Position numbers and translations under genes: made by a program. Under the pieces are notes generated by a model. The model was not told where the DNA came from. It made no database searches and was given only the letters and a program-made list of their open reading frames with translations. From positions 1 to 64,000 of the forward strand of contig JBAKBP010003157.1 of the NCBI GenBank assembly GCA_037953745.1: a DNA stretch of 64,000 nucleotides, given 5' to 3'. Each line of letters opens with the position of its first letter. Within the stretch, counting starts at the first letter, position 1. Shown piece by piece: positions 1 to 11,612 of this stretch. Source of the stretch: Lithodes maja (lineage: Eukaryota; Arthropoda; Malacostraca; Decapoda; Lithodidae).

Positions 1-33
1 GTAGGTATCACTTATTACCACTTACTAACCCTC

Positions 34-325
34 GGGTGAGGGCTGGTCCTATCCTGAGTCAGGTTTGGTATCCTCTTCCCTACTGTACCTTAGCGATTTC
101 TGTTTGTCTCTTTCCTTGTACTACTTTTCCTTCTAGGTGCTAACGAAACTGCCCGATTGGGTGGCACTGCAAGGGGAGCTGTGGATGGTGGGGGCATTGT
201 CCCGGGGGTGCAAGCCCGAGGGCTGATGATCCCCTCCCCCGCTGCCCTCTCAGAGACAGATCTCATCTCACCCTGGCCCCTTTGGGGGCCTGAGCATCCG
301 GAGCGGCTTCGGTCAACCAGACTCG
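34..325 (+). repeat. Dispersed repeat family R1, copy 1
   Basis: The same roughly 290-bp sequence recurs inverted near 30145-30440, sharing blocks such as GGTGGCACTG, CCCCTCCCCCGCTGCCCTCT and CAGAGACAGATCTCATCTC. An open frame across it (157-489) has no recognisable domain and is interrupted in the second copy, so I do not call a gene. The family is not identified. It could be the end of a larger retroelement. Confidence 0.6.
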
Positions 326-371
326 GGACTACTCGGCTAGACAGTCCGGGAAGCTACAACAACTTACTAAC

Positions 372-478
372 CCACGGTATAGTTGTTGTTATTGTTGTTG
401 TTGTTCCCCAAGCTGCCTGGCCGAACAGCCCCAAGGCCCCGAGCAATTCCAAGGCCATAACCGAGCGCCCCCACGGTA
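372..478 (+). repeat. Dispersed repeat family R2, copy 1
   Basis: A (GTT)n run leads into GGCCGAACAGCCCCAAGG and CCATAACCGAGC. The same order of motifs recurs near 53054-53138. No coding content is evident. Confidence 0.5.
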
Positions 479-511
479 TAGTAATATAGTATACCGTGTA
501 CTAACCCTTGA

Positions 512-885
512 AAATAATGATGCGTTTTGACATTTTATTCTCGCTAACATTAGATGATTCACTATAACTCAGGAAGAATCTCTTGAAGTTAAGGGGAGAT
601 TTCCACTTAAGGGATTTTTTTCTTTACCCCCTTCTCCCTCATGTTTAGCCCCATTGCTTTTGAGATTTTAAGAAGTTCGCCCCATTAGTTTGGCGATTTC
701 AAGAACTTTCACCCAATTTGTCACTTTTAAGACCTTTCGTCCCATTTAGGTGTCAATTTTTTCCTGGCGAGCGATAGCGAGCCTGCAATTTAAGAGGAAA
801 CGGCCTTTGGCCGGGACATTTTTCTACTGAAAAATGGTCTAATGATAGCCAGAATAAAGTGTCAGAATGCGTCATAATCCCCAAG
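512..885. repeat. Foldback repeat FB1 split by a TTAA MITE
   Basis: The outer parts (about 515-560 and 837-885) are inverted copies of each other. The left part has TTTTGACATTTTATTCTCGC and the right part AGCCAGAATAAAGTGTCAG in the opposite sense. The same motif pair recurs at 20322-20475 and in pieces near 4150, 23590 and 25970, which indicates a dispersed foldback family. The space between the arms holds a truncated TM1 MITE. Confidence 0.5.
589..838 (+). mobile_element. TM1 MITE, 3'-truncated copy
   Basis: It begins TTAAGGGGAGATTTCCACTT and carries the internal hallmarks of the TM1 family: three degenerate repeats of about 33 bp, each with a TTTTAAGA-type core, then CCTGGCGAGCGATAGCGAGCC-like sequence, GGCC..GGCC, and CATTTTTCTA with an inverted partner. 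The usual right end CCTCCCCTTAA is absent. The copy stops at the right arm of the surrounding foldback. Confidence 0.65.
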
Positions 886-924
886 GGGCTAATAAGAATA
901 ATGTACTTTAATTAGTTTGTCCCC

Positions 925-1245
925 TACGCCAACAAAAAACTCCTTCCCAGACTGTTTTCTAACTTACTAATTAATGCCCACTCAAACCTCCTTCAAGCTA
1001 AATTTATGCATTTTTCGTTATCTAGATGGCCTGCCCAAAGGCTGATTTCTTCTAAGTAAGTTGCTATCGCCCGCCCTGAAAACAAAATCGACACTTCAAA
1101 GGGGTGAAGCTTCTTATCATTGCCAAACTAATGGGGTGAAGAGTCTCACTATCGCTAAACTAATGGAGTAAAACGTCTTAAACTTTCCAATCTAACAGGG
1201 GTGGTAAAGAAAAGGCCTCCTTCGGACCAAATAGGGTGGAACTTT
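925..1245 (-). mobile_element. Diverged relative of the TM1 MITE
   Basis: In inverse order it shows recognisable but decayed TM1 motifs: CTCCTTCAAGCTAAATTTATG, TGCATTTTTCG, GCTATCGCCCGCC, AAATCGACAC, and repeats of CCAAACTAATGGGGTGAAG. No intact TTAA ends are seen. A similar diverged copy lies at 23147-23420, so this may be an older subfamily. Confidence 0.45.
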
Positions 1246-1298
1246 GCTGTAATGTGACGTTAATTGGTTTATAGACCCACGGAGGTAAGCTATAGGGG

Positions 1299-1590
1299 AG
1301 AGAGAGAGTGTGAGTGAGTGAGTAAGTGAGTGAGAGAGAGATAGAGAGTTACATAGAGTTACATATATACACAGACCTTGCGGTCCCTACTAGGTAGTCC
1401 GGACTTAATGCTAAAATAGAATTTTCTACAAAGTGGAAGGCAAGGACAGCAAAAAAGAAGGCTCTCGCCCCACCCACCTCTCCCTCCGACCGTTGGTCGA
1501 CATGAAATTAAGTTGGGAAAAGAATGAGAAAAAAATAAAAAAGAAAGAGAGAGAGCGAGAGAGAGAGAGAGAGCGCGAGAGAGAGATCAG
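1299..1590. repeat. GA/GAGT microsatellite tracts
   Basis: Two purine-rich tracts of GAGAGA and GTGAGTGA repeats lie at about 1299-1350 and 1538-1590. Between them is unremarkable sequence with no gene signal. Confidence 0.8.
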
Positions 1591-1693
1591 GGGCTTCTAT
1601 AAACTGTGAGAAAGTGTAACGTAACTGAATGGTACTGAGAATGGGGTTGGTCATTGGTAGCCTCAATAATTTAGTCTTGAGAATCTGATAGAG

Positions 1694-1800
1694 CAGTGGT
1701 TCTTAACCTTTTAATTAAGCACCGCCCCCCCTTTGGTCAGGACTGTATTCATGATCCCCCCCCCCCCCCCCCCTGGTGCCTAGAAAACTATTTATTAGTT
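1694..1800 (+). mobile_element. hAT-type terminal fragment
   Basis: It begins CAGTGGTTCTTAACCTTTT, the form of terminal inverted repeat found in many hAT superfamily elements, followed by the C-rich stretch often seen in such MITEs. No opposite end or 8-bp target duplication was found, so this is at best one end of a decayed element. Confidence 0.4.
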
Positions 1801-1864
1801 TTTATCCACTCCATATGGATGCTTAACCCTTTCAGACTCATATGACGCAGAGGTTGCCAGATTA

Positions 1865-3243
1865 GCAATTATTATTATTATTATTATTATATGAGATGCC
1901 GAAATCTCCAACCAGGATGCAGAAACACCATCAAGATCAATCCACACAAAACACCCGGAGGCACTGGAGAGAGACTATGGCAACTTAGGAAAAAATAAAA
2001 ACATACACTGTATACTGTACTGTACATATACACATATTAAACACAGATAACATATTATGCAGTGGAGGATATCAAGCTTAAATATAATACAATAAAATAG
2101 AATAAAATAAGTTTAAAAATTAGAATTAATGCTGCAAAAAAGCATTAACTCTAGACTTAAAAATGGAGATATTAGCTGAATTGACTAGCTCATTTGGCAA
2201 CTTATTCCACAAGTCAACCATGGCCGGCACAAAACACCGTGAAAACTGTGTAGTAGAAAAATTAACACGGCTCATGGCAAGATAATTAAGATTGCTTGTG
2301 AATCTAGTTGCACGAGCCCGGACATAGGGCCCAGGCAGAACCCCATGTAAGGGATGCTGAGGGTTGTTAAAAACTTTAAATAAAAGACTAAGGGCACCAA
2401 CTTTACGTCGATGACACAGATCAAGAGACAAATTAGGTAGAATAAAACTGATGGAATTTAGCGACCTGTCAAGCAACTTGAGATGGCAGTCAGCTGCTGA
2501 CAACCAGACAGGTGAGCAGTACTCGAAATGTGGCAAAATAAAAGCATAAAAAGACTTGATAACTGTGGCGTCACAAGCAAATGTTTTATAAACCTTGCGA
2601 AGCAGACCAATTTTTTGGGAAATGGAAGAGGAGAAAGAACGAATATGCTTTTCAAAAGTAAGTTTGGGATCAAGAGTAACTCCTAACAAACGCAGAGTAT
2701 CCACATTCTCAATTTGCTCGCCAGAAACTTGTAGATAAGGATGGGGAGGATCCAAGGTACGAGATCTGCTGATGATAATGGAGTGTGTTTTACTAGCATT
2801 AAGTTTCATGCCCCAAAGTTCACACCATGATGTAATTTTGGCTAAATCCCTATTCAGAGCAGTACGGTAGCAATTACGTGTTGATCTATTGGTGATGGAA
2901 TTGACGCATATAAAGTTGTATCATCAGCATAGGAGATTAGTTTATTTTCAAGCTCGGAACACAGGTCAGCAGTAAAAATAATAAAAAGCAAAGGCCCAAG
3001 GACACTGCCTTGTGGAACACCAGAAACAACAGTAACAGAAGGGGAATGACACCCATCAATGACCACAGACTGAGATCTTTTCGTCAAAAAATCTTCAAAG
3101 ATCCTTAAAAAATTGCCACCAATACCAATGAGCTGTAACTTAAACAGAAGTGCTTTATGGTTGACTAAATCAAAAGCAGAACTAAAGTCAATAGCCACGA
3201 CGCGAGACTCATGTCCCTGGTCCAATGAAGATTGCAAGTCATG
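1865..3243 (-). mobile_element. 5'-truncated non-LTR retrotransposon (jockey/CR1-like), LINE-F
   Basis: The element lies on the minus strand. Its 3' tail is an (AAT)n microsatellite at about 1868-1890, its 3' UTR runs to about 2125, and its coding remnant covers 2126-3237. The 5' part, including any endonuclease, is missing. It was inserted into a PB-VNTR MITE with little or no target duplication visible. Confidence 0.75.
2126..3237 (-). pseudogene. LINE-F reverse transcriptase remnant
   Basis: Two open segments in different frames encode one reverse transcriptase. The upstream segment (3237 down to 2854) has the palm motifs AIDFSSAFD, GVPQGSVLGPLLF and SYADDTTLYA, so the metal-binding aspartates are present. 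The downstream segment (2809 down to 2126) is the thumb and C-terminal region, ending in the WNKLP..LVNS motif usual in CR1/jockey elements. A frameshift near 2860-2880 separates them, and the N-terminal endonuclease is missing. The copy cannot be functional. The exact clade is uncertain. Confidence 0.75.
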
Positions 3244-3756
3244 GGTGAGTGTCAGAATAAGAAATAGAGTTCTCTCACTCTTATAATTACCTCTCCTAAA
3301 TTAGTTTTCTGCCCACAGCTAACTCAAAGACAACTGCAGAGGTTGAAGTAACTAAACTAAAGGTTTCTAAATACCCCTGACGGTAACAAAGGCTTTAAAG
3401 TATCCCCAATAGGCTCAACACAGCTAACTCAAAGACAACTGCAGAGGTTGAAGTAACTAAACTAAAGGTTTCTACATACCCCTGATGGTAACAAAAACTT
3501 TAAAGTATCCCTAATCGGATCAAAATCGCGTCATATGTCGGAGAGGGTTAATGGTTTTATGTCAACACTACATGTGGTTGCTCGGAATGTACGGTTGTGA
3601 ATTTGTCCTATCAAAGTTTCTTATTTATATATATAGCTTGGCGATTACCCTGTATGTATGCATATGAATGGCCCAGCCTTATTTTGAACTTTGATTACCC
3701 CACGGGCGCGCGCCCCCCCCCCCCCCCTCCCCTAGCATTGTCAAACGCCCCCCAGC

Positions 3757-4070
3757 TTAAGGGGAGGTATTTAGGTTGTTCCCTAGACCTCCATCAAGCT
3801 AAAAATTACACCCCCTTGAGTCCCTTTCAAGATAAATTTGTACATTTTTCGGTAGAAAAATGTCCCGTTCCTCTTAAATTACAGGCTCGCTATCGCTCGC
3901 CAGGATAAAATGGACACCTGAATTGCACGAAAGGTCTTCATATGGGGTGAAAGTTGTTAAAATCGCTAAACTAATGGGGCAAACGTTTTATAATATCTAA
4001 AGCAATGGGGCTAAACATGAGGGAGAAAGGGGTCAAGAAAAAAATCCCTCAAGTGGACATCTGCCCTTAA
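3757..4070 (-). mobile_element. TM1 MITE, nearly full length
   Basis: TTAA lies at both ends, with TTAAGGGGAGG on one side and GCCCTTAA on the other. It contains the internal palindrome CATTTTTCGGTAGAAAAATG, GCTCGCTATCGCTCGCC, and the TTAAAATCGC..AATGGGGC repeats. It has no coding capacity. TTAA ends suggest mobilisation by a piggyBac-type transposase, which is inference. Confidence 0.75.
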
Positions 4071-6990
4071 CACCCCCGATTGTAGGCCTACTTGTGATAA
4101 ATATTTGAGCAAGTACCACGAATCCGACAAGTGACACATTTTTCCAAGGGACGTCCTTTACATCATATTCTGACAACTATTGGACGATTTTATTCAGCTT
4201 AGCAAGTACCTCTAGCAATAATAAGTGTTATGCCCTGTTTTTCTACAGGTTTAACTTGGGTAATGTGAGTTCTAATTGACTGGGTATAGAAGGCTGCATG
4301 CACAATACAAGATATGAGGAATAGAGAACACAAAGAAACACATGGTAGCAAGTTACACGATCACGTTTATTGATATACCACTGCAGAATACTTGTGTAAG
4401 ACAATATAATAGAATCGAACAACACTAGCATAAGTGGATCTGGATGGAGCCTAGTCTCCCACTTCCAACGTTCAGGTATTAATCTTCTGATCACTGGCTT
4501 TGATTTAACAGGTTTATATACCGAAGACCATCAATGTTACTTATAGATTCATATTCACTGTTAGATTTATTACTGGTAGCTCTGGTGCACAAGTAGTAGT
4601 TCACAGACTAGATTAGACACGCGTATTTTAGAGCACGGAAATTCTAGTAACCTCAGGGGGTACTGATCTAAGTTTTATATCCTTGTTTCAGAAATACATA
4701 GAACGCAAATCAGTGGGCGAACGTTAGATATCACTAGAGTTTTAATATCTGAATAAGGTAATTACGAGAGTCAAAGTCGCCTGTTAATTAAAGAGCACTG
4801 ATCGCTTAGTACGTCCCAAATGGAATGGTTAAGTATGAATTACACTGGGCAAGGTTTTAGCCACTTCGTAGAAATATTAATTAGTGAATCTCTAAACAGC
4901 ACAGTAATATGTAGTACTGCTAAAGAGAATCTTGGGTAGTATCTGATGGGTCTGGTCCTGGTTATCTTGCGTCCATGATGTTGGGGGCTAACGACTGGTT
5001 CCGCGGCCGTCCAGGGGGGCCATATGTGTGAAGTTCTTAAATACGTGGGCAGGTCCTTCTATCCAAATCTGCCACGGAGTCTGCCGGCTCTGGGATCTCA
5101 CTCCGGAACAACACAAGGGCAGAGCTAGAAGTTAACTGCAGGGTAGTGACCCCTGGTTGGTGTCTAGCTTTCAACTGATTTGACTGGGGGCGGGAGTTAG
5201 ATTTATAGGCTCGGTTCTGGACCCTGTAGACAGTAGGGATCTCGAGTCTTATGGACTTAATTGAGCTCTCAATAGATATGGGGACTAGGTAAGATGGTAT
5301 TTACTGTTGTGGCACAGGGCTATAGGAAGCCTTTATATTTTCATATAACTGAGCCTTAGTAAGAGGTACTATTTTGGCTATACTGGACGTATTTAGGGGG
5401 AGAGAGACTGGATCTACTTTGCGAGGAGGATGGGGACAGCTGTGATAGGAGCGTCTCTCTAGATTGTTCAATCTTCATTCTATGGTATAGCGGAGGTGCT
5501 AATTTAGTGATCAGAGCATGCAAGAAAGGTAAATGGTTTATTGTGAGTTAATAGAGGTTAGTAAAGGTGTTAGTCATTCATGGTTAGTTCATTGATAGGA
5601 AGAATTCCTGTGCTACCTGGCAATGACTCGAAAGTCAAAACAGGGGCCAGGTATACCTCCGCGGGGGTGGGGGTCTCCCTCCTCAGGTGGGCAAAAAGGG
5701 GGAGCTGGGCGCCCTCTCTCTGTGATAGTCGTCCGGCGGCTGTGGCTAGGGGCTTGCCATATCACCAGTGTTTGTAATAACCCTCTGTGTATGAGACAGA
5801 TGTGGGTGTCTTTAATACCAAAACCGAAGGTGCCTTAGCTAGCTGGTTTTACTCGGCTGGTTGTTAATTGTAGGGTTTGCTGGATGTGGTGGAGACTGGG
5901 TTGCTAACTCTGCCACATTTATCTTGAAGTATGGCAATAGAAGTTAGTTACTGGCGGGGCGGCTAGCCTCGCACCGACGACCATTGGGTGCAGGGTTGTG
6001 AATGTGTTGTAAGAGAATAGATGGCATGCAAGGGGCTAGTAAAGTTCTAATGTTGTTCTGGCCTACTAAGTGAAGGTAGGCTGGATAGGAGTATATATAT
6101 AAAAGGTTGGAGAGCGTTAGCAACGGACAATTCAAGGATCTTCAAGAGGTATGAGAGAGAGGCTAGGTCGGACAAGAGTCGAGAAGCGCGGGTGTCTTAA
6201 TGAGAGGGGGGGGAGAGTTCAAGGGCTACAGGGAAATTTTGCCCCTAAGGTCCCTGGGCGTGGGGATACAATTGATATGGAAGTTTGAAAAGGCAGTAGA
6301 ATACGTTAGCCAAAATATGCTACCGGGGAATGCAACTATGGGGTGGTATATGAGTCTGGAAAAGATAGAGTTATGTGATCAGTCCGAGGGTTATGGATAC
6401 TATTAGTTGGCCCTGGGAACTGCGTTTTCTATTAAATATAAATACCAACAACAGCGGCAGTTCGTAGGGGTACTTAGTTATTGTTTCGGGGTACTTATGA
6501 CAGATACTGGTAACCAGGTTATCTTATACAATCTCTGGTTGGGGTAAGAGGTGTAAGACACGAAGTAAATTGGCGTAGTGTGGGCTGTGGATACGAAGGA
6601 GGCAAGGGGAAGACGTATGACAATTGTGGAAAGTAAATGGAAAAAGGTGAACACAATGGCGGATAAAAATACTTAACCTAAGGATTGCATACATAGATTT
6701 ATGGGGCGATGAGTCTTCAGAAGCTTAGTCTGGCAAGACAAGATGTTAGGGAATGTTAATATTAATACTTAGTTACTAGAGGAACAATGCAAGGGGCGAC
6801 TGAGCACGGGTTACATATATCTATACTCGTCATGGAAAATGATATACGAGGTCTAGGGACAAGCGTGGGTGTTTTAACTTCTAAGATATATAACATCTAC
6901 TTCTCGGATGTAAGAACATACATAGATATAATTATGGCTGTCTGATGTGTTGGCATTGGCTCAACGTCGGGACAGGGCATGGGTGTTTTT
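4071..6990. other. No gene recognised
   Basis: About 2.9 kb of mixed composition. Short open frames at 4243-4494, 5580-5838 and 6200-6406 have no recognisable domain, no codon bias that I can see and no supporting splice context. A fragment of the FB1 motif (ACTATTGGACGATTTTATTC) occurs near 4170. It may be decayed transposon sequence. Confidence 0.5.
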
Positions 6991-7317
6991 AATATGAATG
7001 TATATTCCTGTTCATCATCTTTGTAGTTAGGAGTGTAGGACACGAGGGGGTTAGTGTACGTGAGGTGTGGAAAATGGTCAGTTTAGAAAAGGTAAATGGG
7101 TGCAGCCAGGAGCTGCTTAGCCCTGCGGGCTTGGGCCTGTCTGAAATGGCTGGCTCGGTCAGCTGGTCCTTTCGTTCTGTGGACCTTTCCTTTGGTGTTT
7201 CTGTGTGGTGTTCGTTCGTGGCTTCTGTGGTGGGCTTCTCGTTCTGGGGCATTTTACTTCCCTCTCCTTCATTATAGAGCCGGCTCGTCCTCGAGCCTCA
7301 AGGGTGAAGTAAAAAGA

Positions 7318-7573
7318 AGCATAGTCAGAAAAGTGTAGGTTAACAAGAAAAGTAGTATGACTAAGGGAAAAAAATAATATATACAGTATATGGAAAACAT
7401 GTAAATTTAAGAAAGGACAGATAATTAAGAACACAGGAAATTAAGAAGAGGTAAAGTGTTTAACAATGTATAAAGCAAATTTAAAAGATAGTCAGAAAAG
7501 TGTAGGTAACAAGAAAAGTAGTATGACTAAGGGAAAAATAATAATATATACAGTATATGGAAAACATGTAAAT
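7318..7573. repeat. Direct duplication of about 85 bp
   Basis: The sequence from TAGTCAGAAAAGTGTAGGT through ATGGAAAACATGTAAATTTA occurs at about 7321-7402 and again at about 7491-7577, with roughly 90 bp between. The copies differ by small indels. No coding role is seen. Confidence 0.7.
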
Positions 7574-7680
7574 TTATAGAATCATGCCCAATCGCTTAGG
7601 AATTGAAAACATTCAAAACAATTTAGTACAATAATATCCTCATCATCATCAGGGGGGGGGGGGGGTATTTAGGGTCGCCG

Positions 7681-10231
7681 TTAGTCTGGGTGACGGTCTG
7701 GTAATAGGGGTGGTGGTTCACTTTCACTTTGGAAGGGCGGGGTGGATATACCGTTAGTTCTTGTCGTTAGGAATGTGGGTCTGGGGGCGAGCTGGCCCGG
7801 GGCCAGTTTTGGAGGGGGGGGTCTAAGTGGTTTCGGTCGGGGGTAGTGATAGGGGGGTTTTAAAGATGAAACGGGCAGGTCGAGTCGGGGTTGTTGTTGC
7901 GGAAGAGGTTGGTGCTGGGGAGGGGTTGAATTGTGTAGAGAGTTGTGGTCGTGAGTGGGGTTTGGGGAAGGGTGAGTAAGGCTGAAGGTTGAGAGTTTAC
8001 TATGATCGGGTGGTTTGGAAGTTTGGTGTGTGGGGATTTGATAGGGAGATGGTGGGGGGGGTCTGGGCAGGCAGGGTTGTGGTTTGAGAGGGGTTGAATT
8101 TAGACTGATTTTATTTCCGGGAGAGACATGGATGGGATTTCGAGGAGTGGTTGAAGTTGAGAGATTGATTATGTTGTTTGGGGCGAGAGAGAGAGTATTT
8201 TGGGGTTTAGCCAAGGTGGAAAAAGTTTTGTGGTTGGATTGGGATGGGAGTGGTATTTTGTCGAGCGGGATCTTTGGGGGGGGAATTTGGGGCGGGTGGG
8301 GTAACGGTGAAGAGGGGGAGGTTGAAAGTTTAGTTGGGCTCATGATGGTGGGGGACCGACTGGTGAGCAGGTGTTCGGTACGCATGAGGGGGGGGAAATC
8401 ACTTTGGTGGGAGTCACGCGTGAGGGGGGGATTAACGGCGCGTGTGGGAGGATCAGAGTGGTGGGGTGTGTCGGTGGCAGTGACGGTTTGTTTAGAGGTT
8501 ATCTGGGGTTGGTGGGTTTGTCTGTCATGAGGGGGTGAGTCAAGTGTGGGGTTTTGAAGTTTATTAGGAGTGTGAATTGTGGGGGGGTGGAAGGGAGCTA
8601 CTGACGGAAAACTGTCACAAGGGAGATTTTGTTGGTGGGGGAATAGCGGAGTATTTCTGGGGGAAGGGGGGGAACATGGTTGGGTCCCTAGGTCGTCACG
8701 CGCGAGGGGAGGATTAACGGCGCGTGTGGGAGGATCAGAGTGGTGGGGTGTGTCGGTGGCAGTGACGGTTTGTTTAGAGGTTATCTGGGGTTGGTGGGTT
8801 TGTCTGTCATGAGGGGGTGAGTCAAGTGTGGGATTTTGAAGTTTATTAGGGGTGTGAATTGTGGGGGGGTGGAAGGGAGCTACTAACGGAAAACTGTCAC
8901 AAGGGAGATTTTGTTGGTGGGGGAATAGCTGAGTATTTCTGGGGGAAGGGGGGGAACATGGTTGGGTCCCTAGGTCGTCACACGTGAGGGGAGGATTAAC
9001 GGTGCGTGTGGGAGGGTCAGAGTGGTGAGAGGTGAGCGAGTTAGGAAACGGGATTTGTTGGGGGGACTGCGGCGGGTTGGTGGGGGAAGAGTTAGGTGTA
9101 GAACAGGGGTTATTGGTAGAAGACTGATGTATTGATTTGGGGTTGTTAACAGGACGAATTTGGGGAATTTTCTTGGTGTCAGTCTGTCTGGTTAGCAGTT
9201 ATCTGGGGTTGGTGGGTTTGTTTGACATTAACAGGACGAGTTTGGGGAATTTTCTTGGTGGCAGTCTCGGTCTGGTTAGAGGTTATCTGGGACTGGTGAG
9301 TTTGTTTGACATGAGAGGGCGAGTCGAGTGTGGGGTTTCGAAGTTTTCTAGGGGTGTGAACTGTGTGGGGATGGAAGGGAGCTACCGACTGAAAACTGTC
9401 ACAAGCTACCGACGGAAAACTGTCACAAGGGAAATTTAGTTGGTGGGGGGATAGCTGAACATTTCTGGGGTCATGGGGAAAATATGTTGTGGTAGGCCTA
9501 CATAGGTAGGCATAGCTAGAATACGGGGCTTGTTGGGGGGGCTGCGGAGGGTTGGTGGGGGAAGAGTTAGGGATGGTCAGAGAGGATAGAGGCAAGGAAG
9601 AGTGTACTGGGGTTGGACTTTCACCGGAAGTCATTTTGGAAGGGTGCACGGAGTCTTGGATAGGGGCTGAAGGGTTGGATAGGGGATTCATCGAACTGCG
9701 TAGGCATTCTTCTCTGATGGAGAGCATATGTTCTTCGAATAAGCCATACGGGTCGAGATGGGCGGTGATGTGGGGTGGGAGGATGTTTAGCAATGCGGTG
9801 AATAAGAGTTCATTTTGTTGGTCGTAATCTTCATAGCTATACGTGGTCCTCACGTATCTGTAGAGTTGTATGAGGGTCACATTTATATCCCCTTCATACT
9901 TGATCTCGTCGATGTTTATTATTTTGGGGGAGATGAGGGAACCCAAAAGTGGCCCTAAGGTCCGGATCACGAGGGATCGAAACTGGTTCCAGGTACTCTC
10001 TGGCGTTACCGGTTTAACAATTTGGGAAACGGCTTTTCCCAACTGCATAATGTGCAATAATGCAACGGCGATTTTTTCGCGGTCATTTTGAAGTGCCACA
10101 TCTAACACTGGTTTTATTATGTCTAAGTAAGTGGCAATATCATACGTGTTTACATCATACTTGGGAATGTGTGTGATTTTATCCGAATCAAGAACCACCG
10201 CTGCCGCCAATGTTATGCTGGGTGTGAAGGG
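7681..10231 (-). pseudogene. Gag-like gene remnant with Pro/Ser/Thr-rich minisatellite region
   Basis: An open frame on the minus strand (10231 to 9179) has no ATG at its 5' end. Its first about 180 residues are helix-rich and capsid-like, with motifs such as ALLHIMQLGKAVSQIVKP and QNELLFTALLNILPPHI. A long Pro/Ser/Thr/His-rich tail follows. A second open segment in another frame (8385 to 7681) is also strongly Pro-rich. Between them are copies of a 282-bp repeat (94 codons). The layout of a helical domain followed by a low-complexity tail resembles an LTR-retroelement Gag, but I see no zinc knuckle, protease or pol nearby. The assignment is inference. Confidence 0.4.
8414..9040 (-). repeat. 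282-bp minisatellite inside the Gag-like remnant
   Basis: Units start at 8414, 8696 and 8978 (TCACGCG/TCACACG); the third is partial. Related shorter pieces recur at 9180-9440, for example GGTTATCTGGGGTTGGTGGG and GGAAAACTGTCACAAG. The spacing is exactly 282 bp, a multiple of three, so the unit could expand without breaking a frame. Confidence 0.75.
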
Positions 10232-10354
10232 AATTCATGGTCTCCTGAAATATCCCCAGGCTACCTTTAGGATCAACTTTTCCTGGTACCTGGCGCGGGG
10301 TACGAACCTCTGAAGGGAATTTAACCCCCCTAAAAACCCACAGGTTTTGAGATG

Positions 10355-10434
10355 CCTTGGGTGGGGTTCGAACCCTGGTTAGTGACCCAACCATCACCAC
10401 CAGGCCCGCGCGCTAACCCACTGTACTACCACGG
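10355..10434 (-). mobile_element. tRNA-derived SINE head
   Basis: The minus strand reads GGTAGTACAGTGGGTTAGCG (box A type), then GGGTTCGAACCCC (box B type) about 40 bases on. This is the internal RNA polymerase III promoter layout of a tRNA-like SINE. A second box-B-like GAGGTTCGTACCCC lies just downstream. No clean cloverleaf forms, so I do not call a working tRNA. Confidence 0.5.
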
Positions 10435-10837
10435 ACGTACTAAAAGTATAGCAACCTTAGTCCGATTTTTAAGAACCAGGTGATGGTCTCGTGGTGTTAA
10501 CACGTGATGAGTTTATTGGACTTACCATCTACGACTATTTTACGCTATACCTGACGTCAACTCGGGTTAGTATTATTGTGGGTGCGGGACATTTTCGAGG
10601 GCATTACACTGTGAGTGAGGTTCTGAATCTGGAGGGTGAGACTGTGAAGCCCTTGAACGAAGCTATCGGCAGCTTCAGAGATGGAGCTGCTTCGAGCCAT
10701 GATAGGATGCTTGACATGTCTCACTCCCCAGACTGGAAAGCGATCTCACAGGTTCACCGTGTTAAATTTAAAGGGTAACATTAGCCTAACCTAACAACCT
10801 TACCTAACCAATCCTAGTATTGGTTTTTTCTCCATAG

Positions 10838-11612
10838 ATTTCTCCATCTATCTACCCGTCAGGATCTCCCAGCGGACTATCCCTTATTCTTCAACAATAC
10901 AAAAATCAACCCTTCATCTTCTCTCAATATTCTTGGTGTCTCTTTTTCTTCTGCTCTCATTTGGAAGGACCATATTACCAGTCTTGCTAAGGCAGCCTCC
11001 CAGAAGCTGGGTGTGCTCAACCGCCTTAGGGGGTTCTTTTCCCCTGCACAGCTTCTTGCTCTGTACAGGGGCATAGTGCGCCCTTGTATTGAGTATTGTT
11101 CACATGTGTGGGGAGGTTCCTCTCACACCGCTCTCCTAGACAAAGTTGAAAGGAAGGCCTTTCGTATCATTAACTCTCGTCCACTCACCAACTCTCTGCA
11201 ATCTCTCTCTCTCCGCCGCAATGTTGCATTTCTCTCGCTATTCTATCGCTACTATAATAATCAGTGTTCCTCAGAGCTATCCCAGTGCATACCACCTCCT
11301 TTACGTAGGGCACGTGGTACCCGTCTTGCAACTCAATCCCACCCCTACTCTGTGCAACTCTCCAACCCAAGAGTGAAACGTTACTCTCAAACTTTCTTCT
11401 ACTCAACATCTGAGCTCTGGAACTCTCTCCCAGAATCAGTCTTTCCCTCTTCCTATGACTTAAATTGCTTCAAACTCCGTGTGTCCAGGCATTTTGGCTC
11501 GAACGTCCCTTGATTTTGGCCCTGTCACTCTTTCAACTATGGGGGAGGCACTCGCTATAGGCAGTTATGCCTTTTGCCTCCCTCAATCACATAGAAAAAA
11601 GAAAAAAAAATA
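10838..11612 (+). mobile_element. LINE-E copy 1, 5'-truncated (jockey-like)
   Basis: The 5' end is cut at CATAGATTTCTCCATCT and the 3' end is CCTCCCTCAATCACATAG followed by an A-rich tail. It interrupts the 286-bp tandem array at CCTAGTATT / TATAGGTGGGGG. A second copy on the opposite strand lies at 49428-51350. Confidence 0.75.
10900..11513 (+). pseudogene. LINE-E reverse transcriptase C-terminal remnant
   Basis: The open frame 11013-11513 encodes the connection and C-terminal part of a LINE polymerase, with LYRGIVRPCIEYCSHVW, KVERKAFRI and a STSELWNSLPESV end. Upstream the frame is broken near 11000. The palm with the catalytic aspartates is missing, so the copy is dead. The copy at 50550-51338 carries the same region without the break. 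Confidence 0.7.

Larger units (their letters stand above)
1823..3551 (-). mobile_element. PB-VNTR, piggyBac-like MITE copy 1, interrupted by a LINE
   Basis: The ends are TTAACCCTTTCAGACTCATA and GTCGGAGAGGGTTAA, an imperfect inverted repeat flanked by TTAA as in piggyBac-type elements. The inside carries a 105-bp minisatellite, here in two units starting near 3317 and 3422. A truncated LINE (1865-3243) splits the left part. Uninterrupted copies at 14516-15065 and 18047-18596 read straight through the junction (GATTAGCAATAAGAAATAG), which fixes the insertion point. Confidence 0.75.

Noticed and set aside
157..489. 110-codon open frame near the window start
   Set aside because: It overlaps dispersed repeats R1 and R2 and is not kept open in the R1 copy at 30 kb.
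7065..7338. Overlapping Trp/Ser-rich plus-strand frames
   Set aside because: No domain, no splice context and competing frames of similar length on both strands.
8084..8812. Plus-strand Gly/Trp/Val-rich frames
   Set aside because: They are antisense to the Pro-rich Gag-like remnant and its 282-bp repeat; the composition is the mirror of that region.
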